The translations under genes and the position numbers were made by a program. Of a stretch of 50,591 bases of DNA, positions 44,036 through 50,591 are shown piece by piece. Positions within the stretch are counted from its first letter, which is position 1, and the number at the start of each line of letters is the position of its first letter. Under the pieces are notes generated by a model. It did no database searches and was not told the origin of the DNA. It worked only from the letters and a program-made list of their open reading frames with translations. This DNA comes from Thermoplasmata archaeon. GTDB lineage: Archaea; Thermoplasmatota; Thermoplasmata; Thermoplasmatales; Thermoplasmataceae. The stretch lies in NCBI GenBank assembly GCA_021818715.1, contig JAKATN010000007.1:1-50591 (forward strand), given 5' to 3'.

Positions 44036-44290
44036 TCATTCCTTTGTCTTTATTACCACATAGTCCTCGATGGAAGACACCAGGTTCACCGGGATATTGT
44101 AAAAACCTTCCTTATCCTTGACGAAGGACGCAGAACTGAACTCCTTTTCTGGTTCCACAAGCAGGCTTAGAACCTGTCCTCTATCGCTGTCAATCACAAG
44201 ATTTGAAAGTTTTCCAATGTGATCCCCTGACGCAGATACTACCTCCATTCCGATTATGTCCGTAAAGAACCTCTTGTTGTTGGTGGCCAT
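44036..44290 (-). CDS. PRC-barrel domain protein
   Basis: 84 residues forming one PRC-barrel, with GMEVVSASGDHIGKLSNLVID near the start. Archaeal members of this size are widespread, and some euryarchaeal ones bind CdvB-like or RNA-related partners, but none of this can be read here. The ATG at 44290 is 30 bases from the VAT stop codon, so it probably follows vat in one transcript. Function unknown. Confidence 0.8.
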   Translation of the reverse strand: MATNNKRFFTDIIGMEVVSASGDHIGKLSNLVIDSDRGQVLSLLVEPEKEFSSASFVKDKEGFYNIPVNLVSSIEDYVVIKTKE

Positions 44291-44320
44291 GGCATTAAAA
44301 TGAGAGGGAGCTATAAAAGC

Positions 44321-46558
44321 TCACTGATACAGACCAAGCTCCTCTTCAGATTTCCTCTTTTCCCTGACGGACTTGCCTATGTTCTCCGTAATGGACTTAT
44401 AGAATTTCAGCACTTCCTCGTCCACCGAGGGCTTGATGCTCTTGAGGGCTTTCAGGAAATCTTCATTGCCCACCTCAGAACTGTCCGGGTTCTTCCTGTA
44501 GGCATTCATGCCTGCCTCTCTGCAGAGATTTTCAAGATCCGCCCCTACATAGCCGTCTGTCTGTTCGGCTATTTCGTCCAGATCGACATCCTTGGCCAGG
44601 GGCATCTTCTTTGTGTGAACCTCAAGAATCTTCTTCCTGCCTTCAAGATCGGGAACCGGGATGTAAATCAGTTTGTCGAATCTTCCCGCTCTGAGCAGCG
44701 CGGTATCCATGAGATCGGGTCTGTTTGTCGCAGCAATGACAACCACGCCCTGGAGAACCTCAATGCCATCCAGCGAGGTCAGCAGCTGGTTGACTATCCT
44801 TTCCGTGACACCGGAGTCTCCATAAACTCCCCTTCTCGGCGCTATTGCGTCTATCTCGTCCAGGAAAACGACACATGGAGCAACCTGCTTAGCCTTCTTA
44901 AATATCTCCCTGACGGCCTTTTCGCTCTCACCGACCCACTTGCTCATTACTTCCGGCCCCTTGACCGAGATGAAGTTTGCGTTGCTTTCGCTGGCAACTG
45001 CCTTCGCCAGCATAGTTTTTCCAACTCCGGGCGGCCCGTACAGGACAAATCCCTTGGGTGCCCTGATGCCGAGTTTCTTAAACGTGTCCGGCTTGAGCAG
45101 CGGGAGCTCCACTGCTTCCCTGAGCTCGTCTTTCACGTTCTCCAGTCCGCCTATGTCTTCCCACCTGACATTCGGTATTTCAGCGGTGACCTCGCGGAGG
45201 CTGCTTGGCTCTATGGCTTTGAGGGCTTCCCTGAAGTCCTCCTCCCTTACCGCCATCTTTTCCAGTATTTCGGCAGGAATTGGCTTGTCCAGGTCTATTT
45301 CCGGCAGATACCTGCGCAGTGCATTCATAGCCGACTCCCTGGCCAGCGCGGCAAGGTCGGCGCCCACGAATCCGTAGGTCAGCTCTGCAATTTCATCAAG
45401 GAACTTTGCCTTTCTCTGCTCGTCCATTCCCATGGGCATGCCACGTGTATGAATCGCAAGGATCTCCTTCCTGCCCTCCTTTGATGGTACGCCAATGTTA
45501 ACCTCACGATCAAACCTTCCGGGTCTTCGCAAAGCCGGATCGACCGCGTCTATCCTGTTGGTTGCGCCGATCACTATGACGTGCCTTCTCTCCTTGAGGC
45601 CATCCATAAGAGTGAGCAGCTGTGCCACTACGCGCCTTTCCACCTCACCCTGCACCTCCTCCCTCTTCGGTGCAATGGAATCGATCTCGTCTATGAATAT
45701 TATGGATGGTTCGGTCTCCTCTGCCTTGGTGAATATTTCCCTGAGCTTCTGCTCGCTCTGTCCATAATACTTGCTCATTATTTCGGGCCCGTTGATTGAT
45801 ATGAAATTTGCACCGCTTTCATTTGCAACGGCCCTGGCTATGAGCGTCTTCCCGGTTCCAGGCGGTCCGTAAAGGAGAACACCCTTGGGGGGATGAATAC
45901 CAAGCCTCTCAAATAGCTCGGGATGTTTCAGGGGAAGCTCAATTATTTCCCTGACCTTGCTCAATTGTTCTGAGAGGCCGCCGATGTCCTCATAACTGAT
46001 ACGGTTGACGTCCTCGAGGAGGTCAGAAACTGGCTCCTCCCTGATTTCAATCCTGGTTTGCTCGCCCACCTCAATGGCAACCTTTGGCGGCATGGTCTTT
46101 ATGACCCTGAACAGCAGTCCGGAATGCCCGGCCAAGGTGAGACCGGGGACGCTGATATTGTCCCCTTCCATCATGGGTCTCCTTATCAGTGCCTTCTGGA
46201 CAAATTCCTCTATTCCTTCGCCAAATTTGAGCCTCTGGTCCTTCTTGATGATGGGCGCGAGGGTTATCTTCTTTGCATCCTCAACATGAACTCTCCTTAT
46301 CTTGACCTTGTCGCCAATTGATGCCCCGCAGTTATTCCTCATCACTGCATCTATCCTCACCATGCCCTTGTTCTCGTCCTCGGGCCTGGCCCTGAATACC
46401 CTCCCAACGGTCTTCTTGGCCTTTTCTATTTCAACCACATCCCCTATCTCTGCGCCAAGGGCGATTCTTGATCCCTCGTCAAGTCTCACCCTTGACATTC
46501 CGGGATCAGTGGAATTAGCTTCGGCAACCCTGAGAGTAATGGCTTCGCCTATGTTCAT
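44321..46558 (-). CDS. vat: AAA+ ATPase VAT (archaeal Cdc48/p97)
   Basis: 745 residues, the same size as Thermoplasma VAT. The N-terminal double-psi barrel and four-stranded domain cover 1-180. The two AAA domains have Walker A GPPGTGKT (231-238) and GPPGVGKT (about 508-515), Walker B FIDEID (288-293) and pore-loop motifs KYYG and KWVG. It unfolds proteins for the 20S proteasome or by itself. The chain ends Leu-Tyr-Gln, a match to the HbYX motif by which ATPases dock on the proteasome alpha ring. Its TATA-like box (GTTAAAATA) is 28 bases upstream of the ATG. Confidence 0.96.
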   Translation of the reverse strand: MNIGEAITLRVAEANSTDPGMSRVRLDEGSRIALGAEIGDVVEIEKAKKTVGRVFRARPEDENKGMVRIDAVMRNNCGASIGDKVKIRRVHVEDAKKITLAPIIKKDQRLKFGEGIEEFVQKALIRRPMMEGDNISVPGLTLAGHSGLLFRVIKTMPPKVAIEVGEQTRIEIREEPVSDLLEDVNRISYEDIGGLSEQLSKVREIIELPLKHPELFERLGIHPPKGVLLYGPPGTGKTLIARAVANESGANFISINGPEIMSKYYGQSEQKLREIFTKAEETEPSIIFIDEIDSIAPKREEVQGEVERRVVAQLLTLMDGLKERRHVIVIGATNRIDAVDPALRRPGRFDREVNIGVPSKEGRKEILAIHTRGMPMGMDEQRKAKFLDEIAELTYGFVGADLAALARESAMNALRRYLPEIDLDKPIPAEILEKMAVREEDFREALKAIEPSSLREVTAEIPNVRWEDIGGLENVKDELREAVELPLLKPDTFKKLGIRAPKGFVLYGPPGVGKTMLAKAVASESNANFISVKGPEVMSKWVGESEKAVREIFKKAKQVAPCVVFLDEIDAIAPRRGVYGDSGVTERIVNQLLTSLDGIEVLQGVVVIAATNRPDLMDTALLRAGRFDKLIYIPVPDLEGRKKILEVHTKKMPLAKDVDLDEIAEQTDGYVGADLENLCREAGMNAYRKNPDSSEVGNEDFLKALKSIKPSVDEEVLKFYKSITENIGKSVREKRKSEEELGLYQ

Positions 46559-46581
46559 ATGCCCAAATATACAAAGAAGGT

Positions 46582-46590
46582 ATTTTAACG
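46582..46590 (-). promoter_or_regulatory. TATA box for vat
   Basis: GTTAAAATA on the minus strand is centred 28 bases before the VAT ATG, consistent with a leaderless message. Confidence 0.5.
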
Positions 46591-46653
46591 TATTTCAGCA
46601 AAATCACCACCTACTGTCACCACATACATCAGCTATCTACAGGATTACGGCAA

Positions 46654-46662
46654 CAATAAATA
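46654..46662 (+). promoter_or_regulatory. TATA-like box and ribosome site for the proteasome beta gene
   Basis: AATAAATAT lies about 47 bases before the ATG at 46705, and GAGGATGAT eight to twelve bases before it can act as a Shine-Dalgarno site. This supports the ATG over the TTG at 46663. Confidence 0.4.
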
Positions 46663-46704
46663 TTGAAAGAGAATCATCGCATAGATATAGCAGAGGATGA
46701 TAAA

Positions 46705-47340
46705 ATGACTAACGAACTACATACTGGAACTACAACCGTAGCAATCTCGACCAAGGACACAGTCATCATGGCAACCGAAAGAAGGGTGACGATGGACAAC
46801 TTCATCATGCATAAGGATGGAAAGAAGCTTCACCAGATTGACACCCATGCGGCGATGACAATAGCCGGGCTGGTCGGTGACGCCCAGGTTCTCGTCAGGT
46901 ACATGCAGGCCGAATTGCAGCTCTTCAGACTGCAGAGAAAAGTAGGGATGCCTGTTGAGGCCGCTTCTACACTGCTTTCAAATATCCTCAACCAGTCAAA
47001 ATTCTACCCATACATGGTTCAGATACTCATAGGTGGCTACGATACTGCACCGCATATATTCAGTGTTGACGCTGCCGGCGGCTCTGTCGAGGATGTGTAT
47101 GCAAGCACCGGATCGGGATCCCCATTTGTTTACGGTGTCCTGGAGAGCAACTATTCCAGGGACATTACGGTGGATGATGGCATAGATCTCGTGATCAGGG
47201 CAATCTCTGCTGCAAAACAGAGGGATTCCGCATCTGGAGGCATGATCGACGTTGCCACTATTAATTCCAAGGACGGATTTGTCCAGCTCCCTGAGAAGGA
47301 AGTCGAGGACAGGCTGAAGAAACTCAAACTTAGAATCTGA
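46705..47340 (+). CDS. psmB: 20S proteasome beta subunit
   Basis: 211 residues. An eight-residue propeptide MTNELHTG precedes the catalytic Thr (Gly-Thr cleavage site). In mature numbering Glu17 and Lys33 are in place (ATERRV, KDGKK), together with the SGSPFVYG motif and the late SGG. This is the catalytic beta ring of the archaeal proteasome, close in sequence to the Thermoplasma protein. The frame extends upstream to a TTG at 46663. ATG 46705 is chosen because it gives the normal propeptide. It is divergent from VAT. Confidence 0.97.
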   Translation: MTNELHTGTTTVAISTKDTVIMATERRVTMDNFIMHKDGKKLHQIDTHAAMTIAGLVGDAQVLVRYMQAELQLFRLQRKVGMPVEAASTLLSNILNQSKFYPYMVQILIGGYDTAPHIFSVDAAGGSVEDVYASTGSGSPFVYGVLESNYSRDITVDDGIDLVIRAISAAKQRDSASGGMIDVATINSKDGFVQLPEKEVEDRLKKLKLRI

Positions 47341-47397
47341 ATTCCACGAATTACATGGCATGCGGCATGGAAGCCGCCCATTAATTTTGCCTCTCCA

Positions 47398-47407
47398 TTT
47401 ATATCAA
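47398..47407 (+). promoter_or_regulatory. TATA box upstream of a small ORF
   Basis: TTTATATCAA is centred 24 bases before the ATG at 47426 and 12 before the ATG at 47414, so it would suit a leaderless message beginning at 47426. Confidence 0.45.
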
Positions 47408-47425
47408 TTTACCATGCTGTATTGT

Positions 47426-47536
47426 ATGCAAAGTCTTTTTAACGAGTCCTATATTTACCAGCAGCCAGAGCAGTCTGGCGCGACTGGATTTAGCATTCAG
47501 GTTAGCCAGCGAGAGATTATGACAGTCTTGAAATAA
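47426..47536 (+). CDS. Candidate 36-residue small ORF upstream of FttA
   Basis: 36 codons from ATG 47426 (40 from ATG 47414), ending TAA. The peptide is rich in Gln, Ser and Ile (QQPEQSG, FSIQVSQRE). It shows no recognisable family, no signal sequence and no cysteine cluster. A TATA box 24 bases upstream fits a leaderless start. FttA has its own TATA-like box further down (47555-47564), so this small ORF, if real, has its own transcript or lies in a longer FttA leader. Confidence 0.3.
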   Translation: MQSLFNESYIYQQPEQSGATGFSIQVSQREIMTVLK

Positions 47537-47554
47537 AGTTCAGATGAATGATCT

Positions 47555-47564
47555 CTTAAAAATA
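47555..47564 (+). promoter_or_regulatory. TATA box for fttA
   Basis: CTTAAAAATA is centred about 31 bases before the ATG at 47591. This favours ATG 47591 over the upstream GTG at 47579. Confidence 0.45.
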
Positions 47565-47590
47565 AGATAGACAGAAAGGTGGCCTTTTTC

Positions 47591-49510
47591 ATGGCTTTTA
47601 AGGACTATATTAGTGAAACGCGGAACATATTCGACAGGTTATACCCTGATAACAAGATTACTGAGATCGACTATGAGGGCCCAAACATAGTCGTATATAC
47701 CAAGGACGAAGTCCTTTTTTCTAAGAGGGACGATCTTGCCAGGCAGATCGCAATGGAGATCAGGCGCAGGATACTCATTAGGCCTGACCCGTCAATTATG
47801 GAGGATGAGGATCGCGCAAGGGAAAAAATATCGTCCATCGTCCCGGAGTCTGCAGGGTTGAGGGATATATATTTCGAATCCGACACGGGCGAAGTCGTGA
47901 TTGAAGCTGACGAACCGTCAGCCATTATGGCGCGGGACACTGATTTCATACAGAGGATCAAGGGGGAAACAAAGTGGTCCCCGAGGCTGGTGAGGGCGCC
48001 GCCCATTTACTCGAGAACAGTGAAGGAGATGAGGGAGCTCCTTAGGGAGATGAAGAAGGAGAGGAAGGAATTTCTCCATAATCTCGGAGTCAAGCTCACT
48101 GCGCCGGTAATGCCGGGTGAGACATGGATACGCCTTACCGCCCTTGGTGGTCACAGGGAAGTGGGAAGAAGCGCAACCCTGGTCTCAACCAACAACTCGA
48201 AGATTCTTGTCGACTGCGGGATGATCAACCAGCCCTCAGACGATACCCCATGGGCTGAGGCTCCTTACCTCTATATTCCGGAGGCCCAGCCTCTCAGTTC
48301 AATCGATGCAGTGGTGCTTACCCATGCACATCTTGATCACTCCGGGCTGGTGCCGCTGCTCTACAAGTACGGTTACGACGGCCCAATCTACATGACTCCT
48401 CCAACCAGGGACCTGGCGGCCCTTCTGCAATCGGATTACATCAAGGTTGCCCATGCAGAGGGCAAGAAAGGCCCGTATGAGTCGAAGCACATACGTGACA
48501 TGGTGAAGCGTTCCATCGTTATCAGGTACAACGAAACCACCGATATAACCAGGGACATGAGGCTCACCTTCTACAACGCCGGACACATCCTCGGATCTGC
48601 TTCGGTGCACCTTCACATCGGGGAAGGACTTTACAACGTCGTAATGAGCGGAGATATGAAGTATGAGAAAACCTGGCTTTTCAACCCTGCCAACAACAGG
48701 TTTCCCAGGGTTGAAACGTTCATGACCGAATCCACCTATGCGGGCAGGGACGATTATTCTCACACCAGGCAGGACGCTTCTGCCGCGCTGGTGGACATTG
48801 TCAACAGGACTTTCGAAAAAAAGGGTTCGGTACTGATACCTGTGTTTGCCGTGGGAAGGAGCCAGGAAGTCATGCTTGTGCTGGAAGAGGCCGTAAGGGA
48901 ACACCTGATACCTGAATGCAACGTGTACCTGGATGGCATGATAATGGAGGCGACCGCGATTCACGCAGCTTACCCTGAATACCTGAACAAGGAGCTCAGG
49001 GAGAAGATCATGGTGAGCAGGGAAAACCCCTTTCTCAACCCAATCTTCAAGAGAGTAGAATCCTCGCAAATGAGGAGAGATATATGTGACTCGGTGGAAA
49101 GCAAGGTGGTGCTTGCAACCTCAGGCATGATGAACGGTGGCCCGGTGATGGAATACTTCACAAGCTGGGTGGACTCTCCGCAGCATTCTCTCGTTTTTGT
49201 GGGGTATCAGGCTGATGGTACCCTCGGGAGAAGGATACAGCGCGGTTCACAGGACATATCTCTCAGCGACAAGGGAAGGATGGTGAAGTACAGGATCAAG
49301 ATGGGTATAGAGACTGCGGAAGGTTTTTCAGGTCACTCCGACAAGAGACAATTGCTGGCATACCTGGCAAACATGCAGCCCAAGCCAAGCAGGGTGCTGG
49401 TGAACCATGGGGACGGGGACAAGGCTTATGAGTTTTCCAAGCTCATCAAGACAAAGTTCGGGGTGGACGCCTACGCACTCCGGAACCTTGAAACAATCCG
49501 CCTATATTGA
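47591..49510 (+). CDS. Beta-CASP ribonuclease aCPSF1 / FttA transcription termination factor
   Basis: 639 residues from ATG 47591. Two N-terminal KH domains (about 1-145) precede a metallo-beta-lactamase/beta-CASP domain. The metal motif H-x-H-x-D-H is at residues 245-250 (THAHLDHSG). Other signatures are GHILGSA, VMSGDMKYE, the PVFAVGRSQEVML region and SGHSDKRQL. This protein is the archaeal homologue of CPSF73 and is known to cleave RNA and to promote transcription termination. It ends 17 bases from the convergent transaldolase gene. Confidence 0.95.
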   Translation: MAFKDYISETRNIFDRLYPDNKITEIDYEGPNIVVYTKDEVLFSKRDDLARQIAMEIRRRILIRPDPSIMEDEDRAREKISSIVPESAGLRDIYFESDTGEVVIEADEPSAIMARDTDFIQRIKGETKWSPRLVRAPPIYSRTVKEMRELLREMKKERKEFLHNLGVKLTAPVMPGETWIRLTALGGHREVGRSATLVSTNNSKILVDCGMINQPSDDTPWAEAPYLYIPEAQPLSSIDAVVLTHAHLDHSGLVPLLYKYGYDGPIYMTPPTRDLAALLQSDYIKVAHAEGKKGPYESKHIRDMVKRSIVIRYNETTDITRDMRLTFYNAGHILGSASVHLHIGEGLYNVVMSGDMKYEKTWLFNPANNRFPRVETFMTESTYAGRDDYSHTRQDASAALVDIVNRTFEKKGSVLIPVFAVGRSQEVMLVLEEAVREHLIPECNVYLDGMIMEATAIHAAYPEYLNKELREKIMVSRENPFLNPIFKRVESSQMRRDICDSVESKVVLATSGMMNGGPVMEYFTSWVDSPQHSLVFVGYQADGTLGRRIQRGSQDISLSDKGRMVKYRIKMGIETAEGFSGHSDKRQLLAYLANMQPKPSRVLVNHGDGDKAYEFSKLIKTKFGVDAYALRNLETIRLY

Positions 49511-49527
49511 TGGTTTACGCCCAACCC

Positions 49528-50193
49528 TTAGAGGAAGAATTTTCCATCCGGTGATATCTTCTTCCAGTCTTCAGAAAATTTCCTGAGGCCCTCGTCTGTC
49601 TTTGGATGCGTCGGCAGTTTCTTGAGCACTTCAAAAGGCAGTGTTACAACGTCCGCACCAATTATTGCAGAACGCAGCACGTGGACCGGATTCCTGATGG
49701 ATGCCACCAGAATCTTGGTCTCTATGCCGTAATTCACAAAGATCTGCTTGATCTGCCCGATGATGCCCATCCCGTCCTCCGCGATGTCGTCAAGCCTCCC
49801 TACAAAAGGCGATACGTATTCTGCGCCGCTCTTGGCAGCGAAAAGGGCCTGAATCGGGTTGAAGACAAGCGTGCAGTTCACCGGAATCCTCTTCTCCTTA
49901 AGTGATTTGATAGCCCTGAGCCCGTCAAGCGTCATGGGAATCTTTACCACAGCATTGTCTCCGAGTTCCCTTATCTTGAGTGCCTGTTCCATCATGCCCT
50001 GGTAATCCTCGGCGACTACCTCAATGCTTACCGGACCTGGCGTAATTTTAAGGATTTCCTTGACGATCGATTTGAAATCCCTTCCCTTCTCCTTGCTCGC
50101 CAATGAAGGGTTCGTCGTAACCCCATCCACCAGCCCCCAGGAAACCCCCTGTCTGATCTCATCGACATTTGCCGTATCAAGGAATATTTTCAT
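49528..50193 (-). CDS. tal: Transaldolase / fructose-6-phosphate aldolase-like
   Basis: 221 residues, the short (subfamily 3A-type) transaldolase. The Schiff-base lysine is K84 in AVVKIPM. Family motifs are FLDTAN (4-9), TTNPSL (26-31) and the [18 protein letters not shown] segment, ending in [11 protein letters not shown]. It transfers dihydroxyacetone units between sugar phosphates in the non-oxidative pentose phosphate pathway. The ATG overlaps by one base with the transketolase stop, so both are translated together. Thermoplasma acidophilum has a transaldolase of the same size. Confidence 0.94.
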   Translation of the reverse strand: MKIFLDTANVDEIRQGVSWGLVDGVTTNPSLASKEKGRDFKSIVKEILKITPGPVSIEVVAEDYQGMMEQALKIRELGDNAVVKIPMTLDGLRAIKSLKEKRIPVNCTLVFNPIQALFAAKSGAEYVSPFVGRLDDIAEDGMGIIGQIKQIFVNYGIETKILVASIRNPVHVLRSAIIGADVVTLPFEVLKKLPTHPKTDEGLRKFSEDWKKISPDGKFFL

Positions 50194-50591
50194 TATGCTC
50201 TTTCCTCCCTGAACACCATTTCTGCCTCTTTAACTATATCTGAAGCGGACATATGAAAGTAATCGAAGAGTTCCCAGCCGTTTCCGGACTTGCCGAACGA
50301 ATCACGCATTCCAATCCTTTTCATCGGAACCGGCCTGTTTTCTGAGATTACTTCCGCCACCCTGCTGCCCAGCCCGTTATAGATGGAATGCTCTTCCGCC
50401 GTGATTATGCCGCCGGTTTCGGAAGCTGCCTTTATTATTGCTGATTCATCGAGCGGCTTGATGGAACTCATGTTCACCACCCTTGCGTCAATGCCCTTTT
50501 CCTTAAGGGACATGGCTGCATCAATCGCAAACCGTACCATCGCGCCGATTGCAAATATTGTTATGTCGGAGCCATCCTTGAATGTCACGGA
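50193..50591 (-). CDS. Transketolase C-terminal subunit (partial, 5' end outside window)
   Basis: About 132 residues are visible and the frame runs off the right edge. They cover the C-terminal transketolase domain: [37 protein letters not shown], and the terminal [13 protein letters not shown] region. In archaea transketolase is often split into two genes; the size of the present one cannot be judged. It transfers two-carbon units together with the transaldolase that overlaps it, and supplies erythrose 4-phosphate for the DAHP synthase. Confidence 0.92.
   Translation of the reverse strand, partial: SVTFKDGSDITIFAIGAMVRFAIDAAMSLKEKGIDARVVNMSSIKPLDESAIIKAASETGGIITAEEHSIYNGLGSRVAEVISENRPVPMKRIGMRDSFGKSGNGWELFDYFHMSASDIVKEAEMVFREERA

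Noticed and set aside
44300-45484. 394-codon frame on the plus strand
   Set aside because: It lies wholly opposite the VAT gene, whose AAA motifs are unambiguous; it is an artefact of codon bias.
48299-49069. 256-codon frame on the minus strand
   Set aside because: It is opposite the FttA gene and matches no known family.
1-50591. CRISPR arrays, insertion sequences or integrated elements
   Set aside because: No regularly spaced repeats, transposase, integrase or terminal inverted repeats were seen on either strand.

Overview
The window is a gene-dense stretch of an archaeal chromosome, and the gene content points to the Thermoplasmatales or close Thermoplasmata relatives. The evidence is a VAT/Cdc48 ATPase facing a 20S proteasome beta subunit of the Thermoplasma type, TFB paired with Gar1, an MCM helicase, aRF1, an archaeal CPSF-type nuclease, a RaSEA-type archaeosine enzyme and a surface protein built from SETGLP-type repeats. 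Many genes carry a TATA-like box about 22-28 bases before the start codon, which implies leaderless mRNAs. Several starts are GTG. No species is assigned.

Layout. 1-3664: the 3' part of a giant repeat and beta-propeller surface protein with a terminator. 3858-6251: a winged-helix/ATPase/TPR regulator. 6813-8930: a trans-sulfuration gene pair. 9253-10790 (minus): L18e-L13-S9-RpoN followed one base later by tRNA-Pro(GGG). 10939-12436 (minus): a SpoU-type RNA methyltransferase and a long FKBP isomerase. 12479-19270 (minus): an eight-gene operon trpB2-A-D-F-E-G-C plus DAHP synthase, every junction overlapping or abutting. 19340-22956 (minus): MCM with a mini-intein, DUF424 and a UbiE-like methyltransferase. 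23077-25054 (plus): phosphoglycerate mutase and a membrane protein. 25223-26841 (minus): an SQR-like flavoprotein with a DUF1641-like partner. 26959-29758 (plus): a tiny Cys-rich ORF, a GT4 glycosyltransferase and a large membrane protein. 29765-32022 (minus): DEAD-box helicase and PfkB kinase. 32100-33409 (plus): AbrB-like regulator and MFS permease. 33446-35272 (minus): a membrane protein with a zinc ribbon and an AlaX-like protein lacking its zinc ligands. 35309-36707: Pcc1, TFB, Gar1. 36837-42066 (plus): RaSEA, ThiL, IleRS. 42069-44290: UMP kinase, aRF1, PRC-barrel protein. 44321-49510: VAT, proteasome beta, a candidate small ORF and FttA. 49528-50591 (minus): transaldolase and the 3' end of a split transketolase.

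Functionally this is mostly core metabolism and information processing: aromatic amino acid synthesis from DAHP to tryptophan, trans-sulfuration, the non-oxidative pentose phosphate branch, translation, tRNA modification, transcription initiation and termination, replication and protein degradation. I saw no complete insertion sequence, CRISPR array, integrase or defence cluster. The items most worth a second look are the MCM mini-intein, the zinc-less AlaX homologue, two candidate leaderless small ORFs, the compact divergent promoters, and the RNA methyltransferase with no ordinary start codon where its conserved domain begins.
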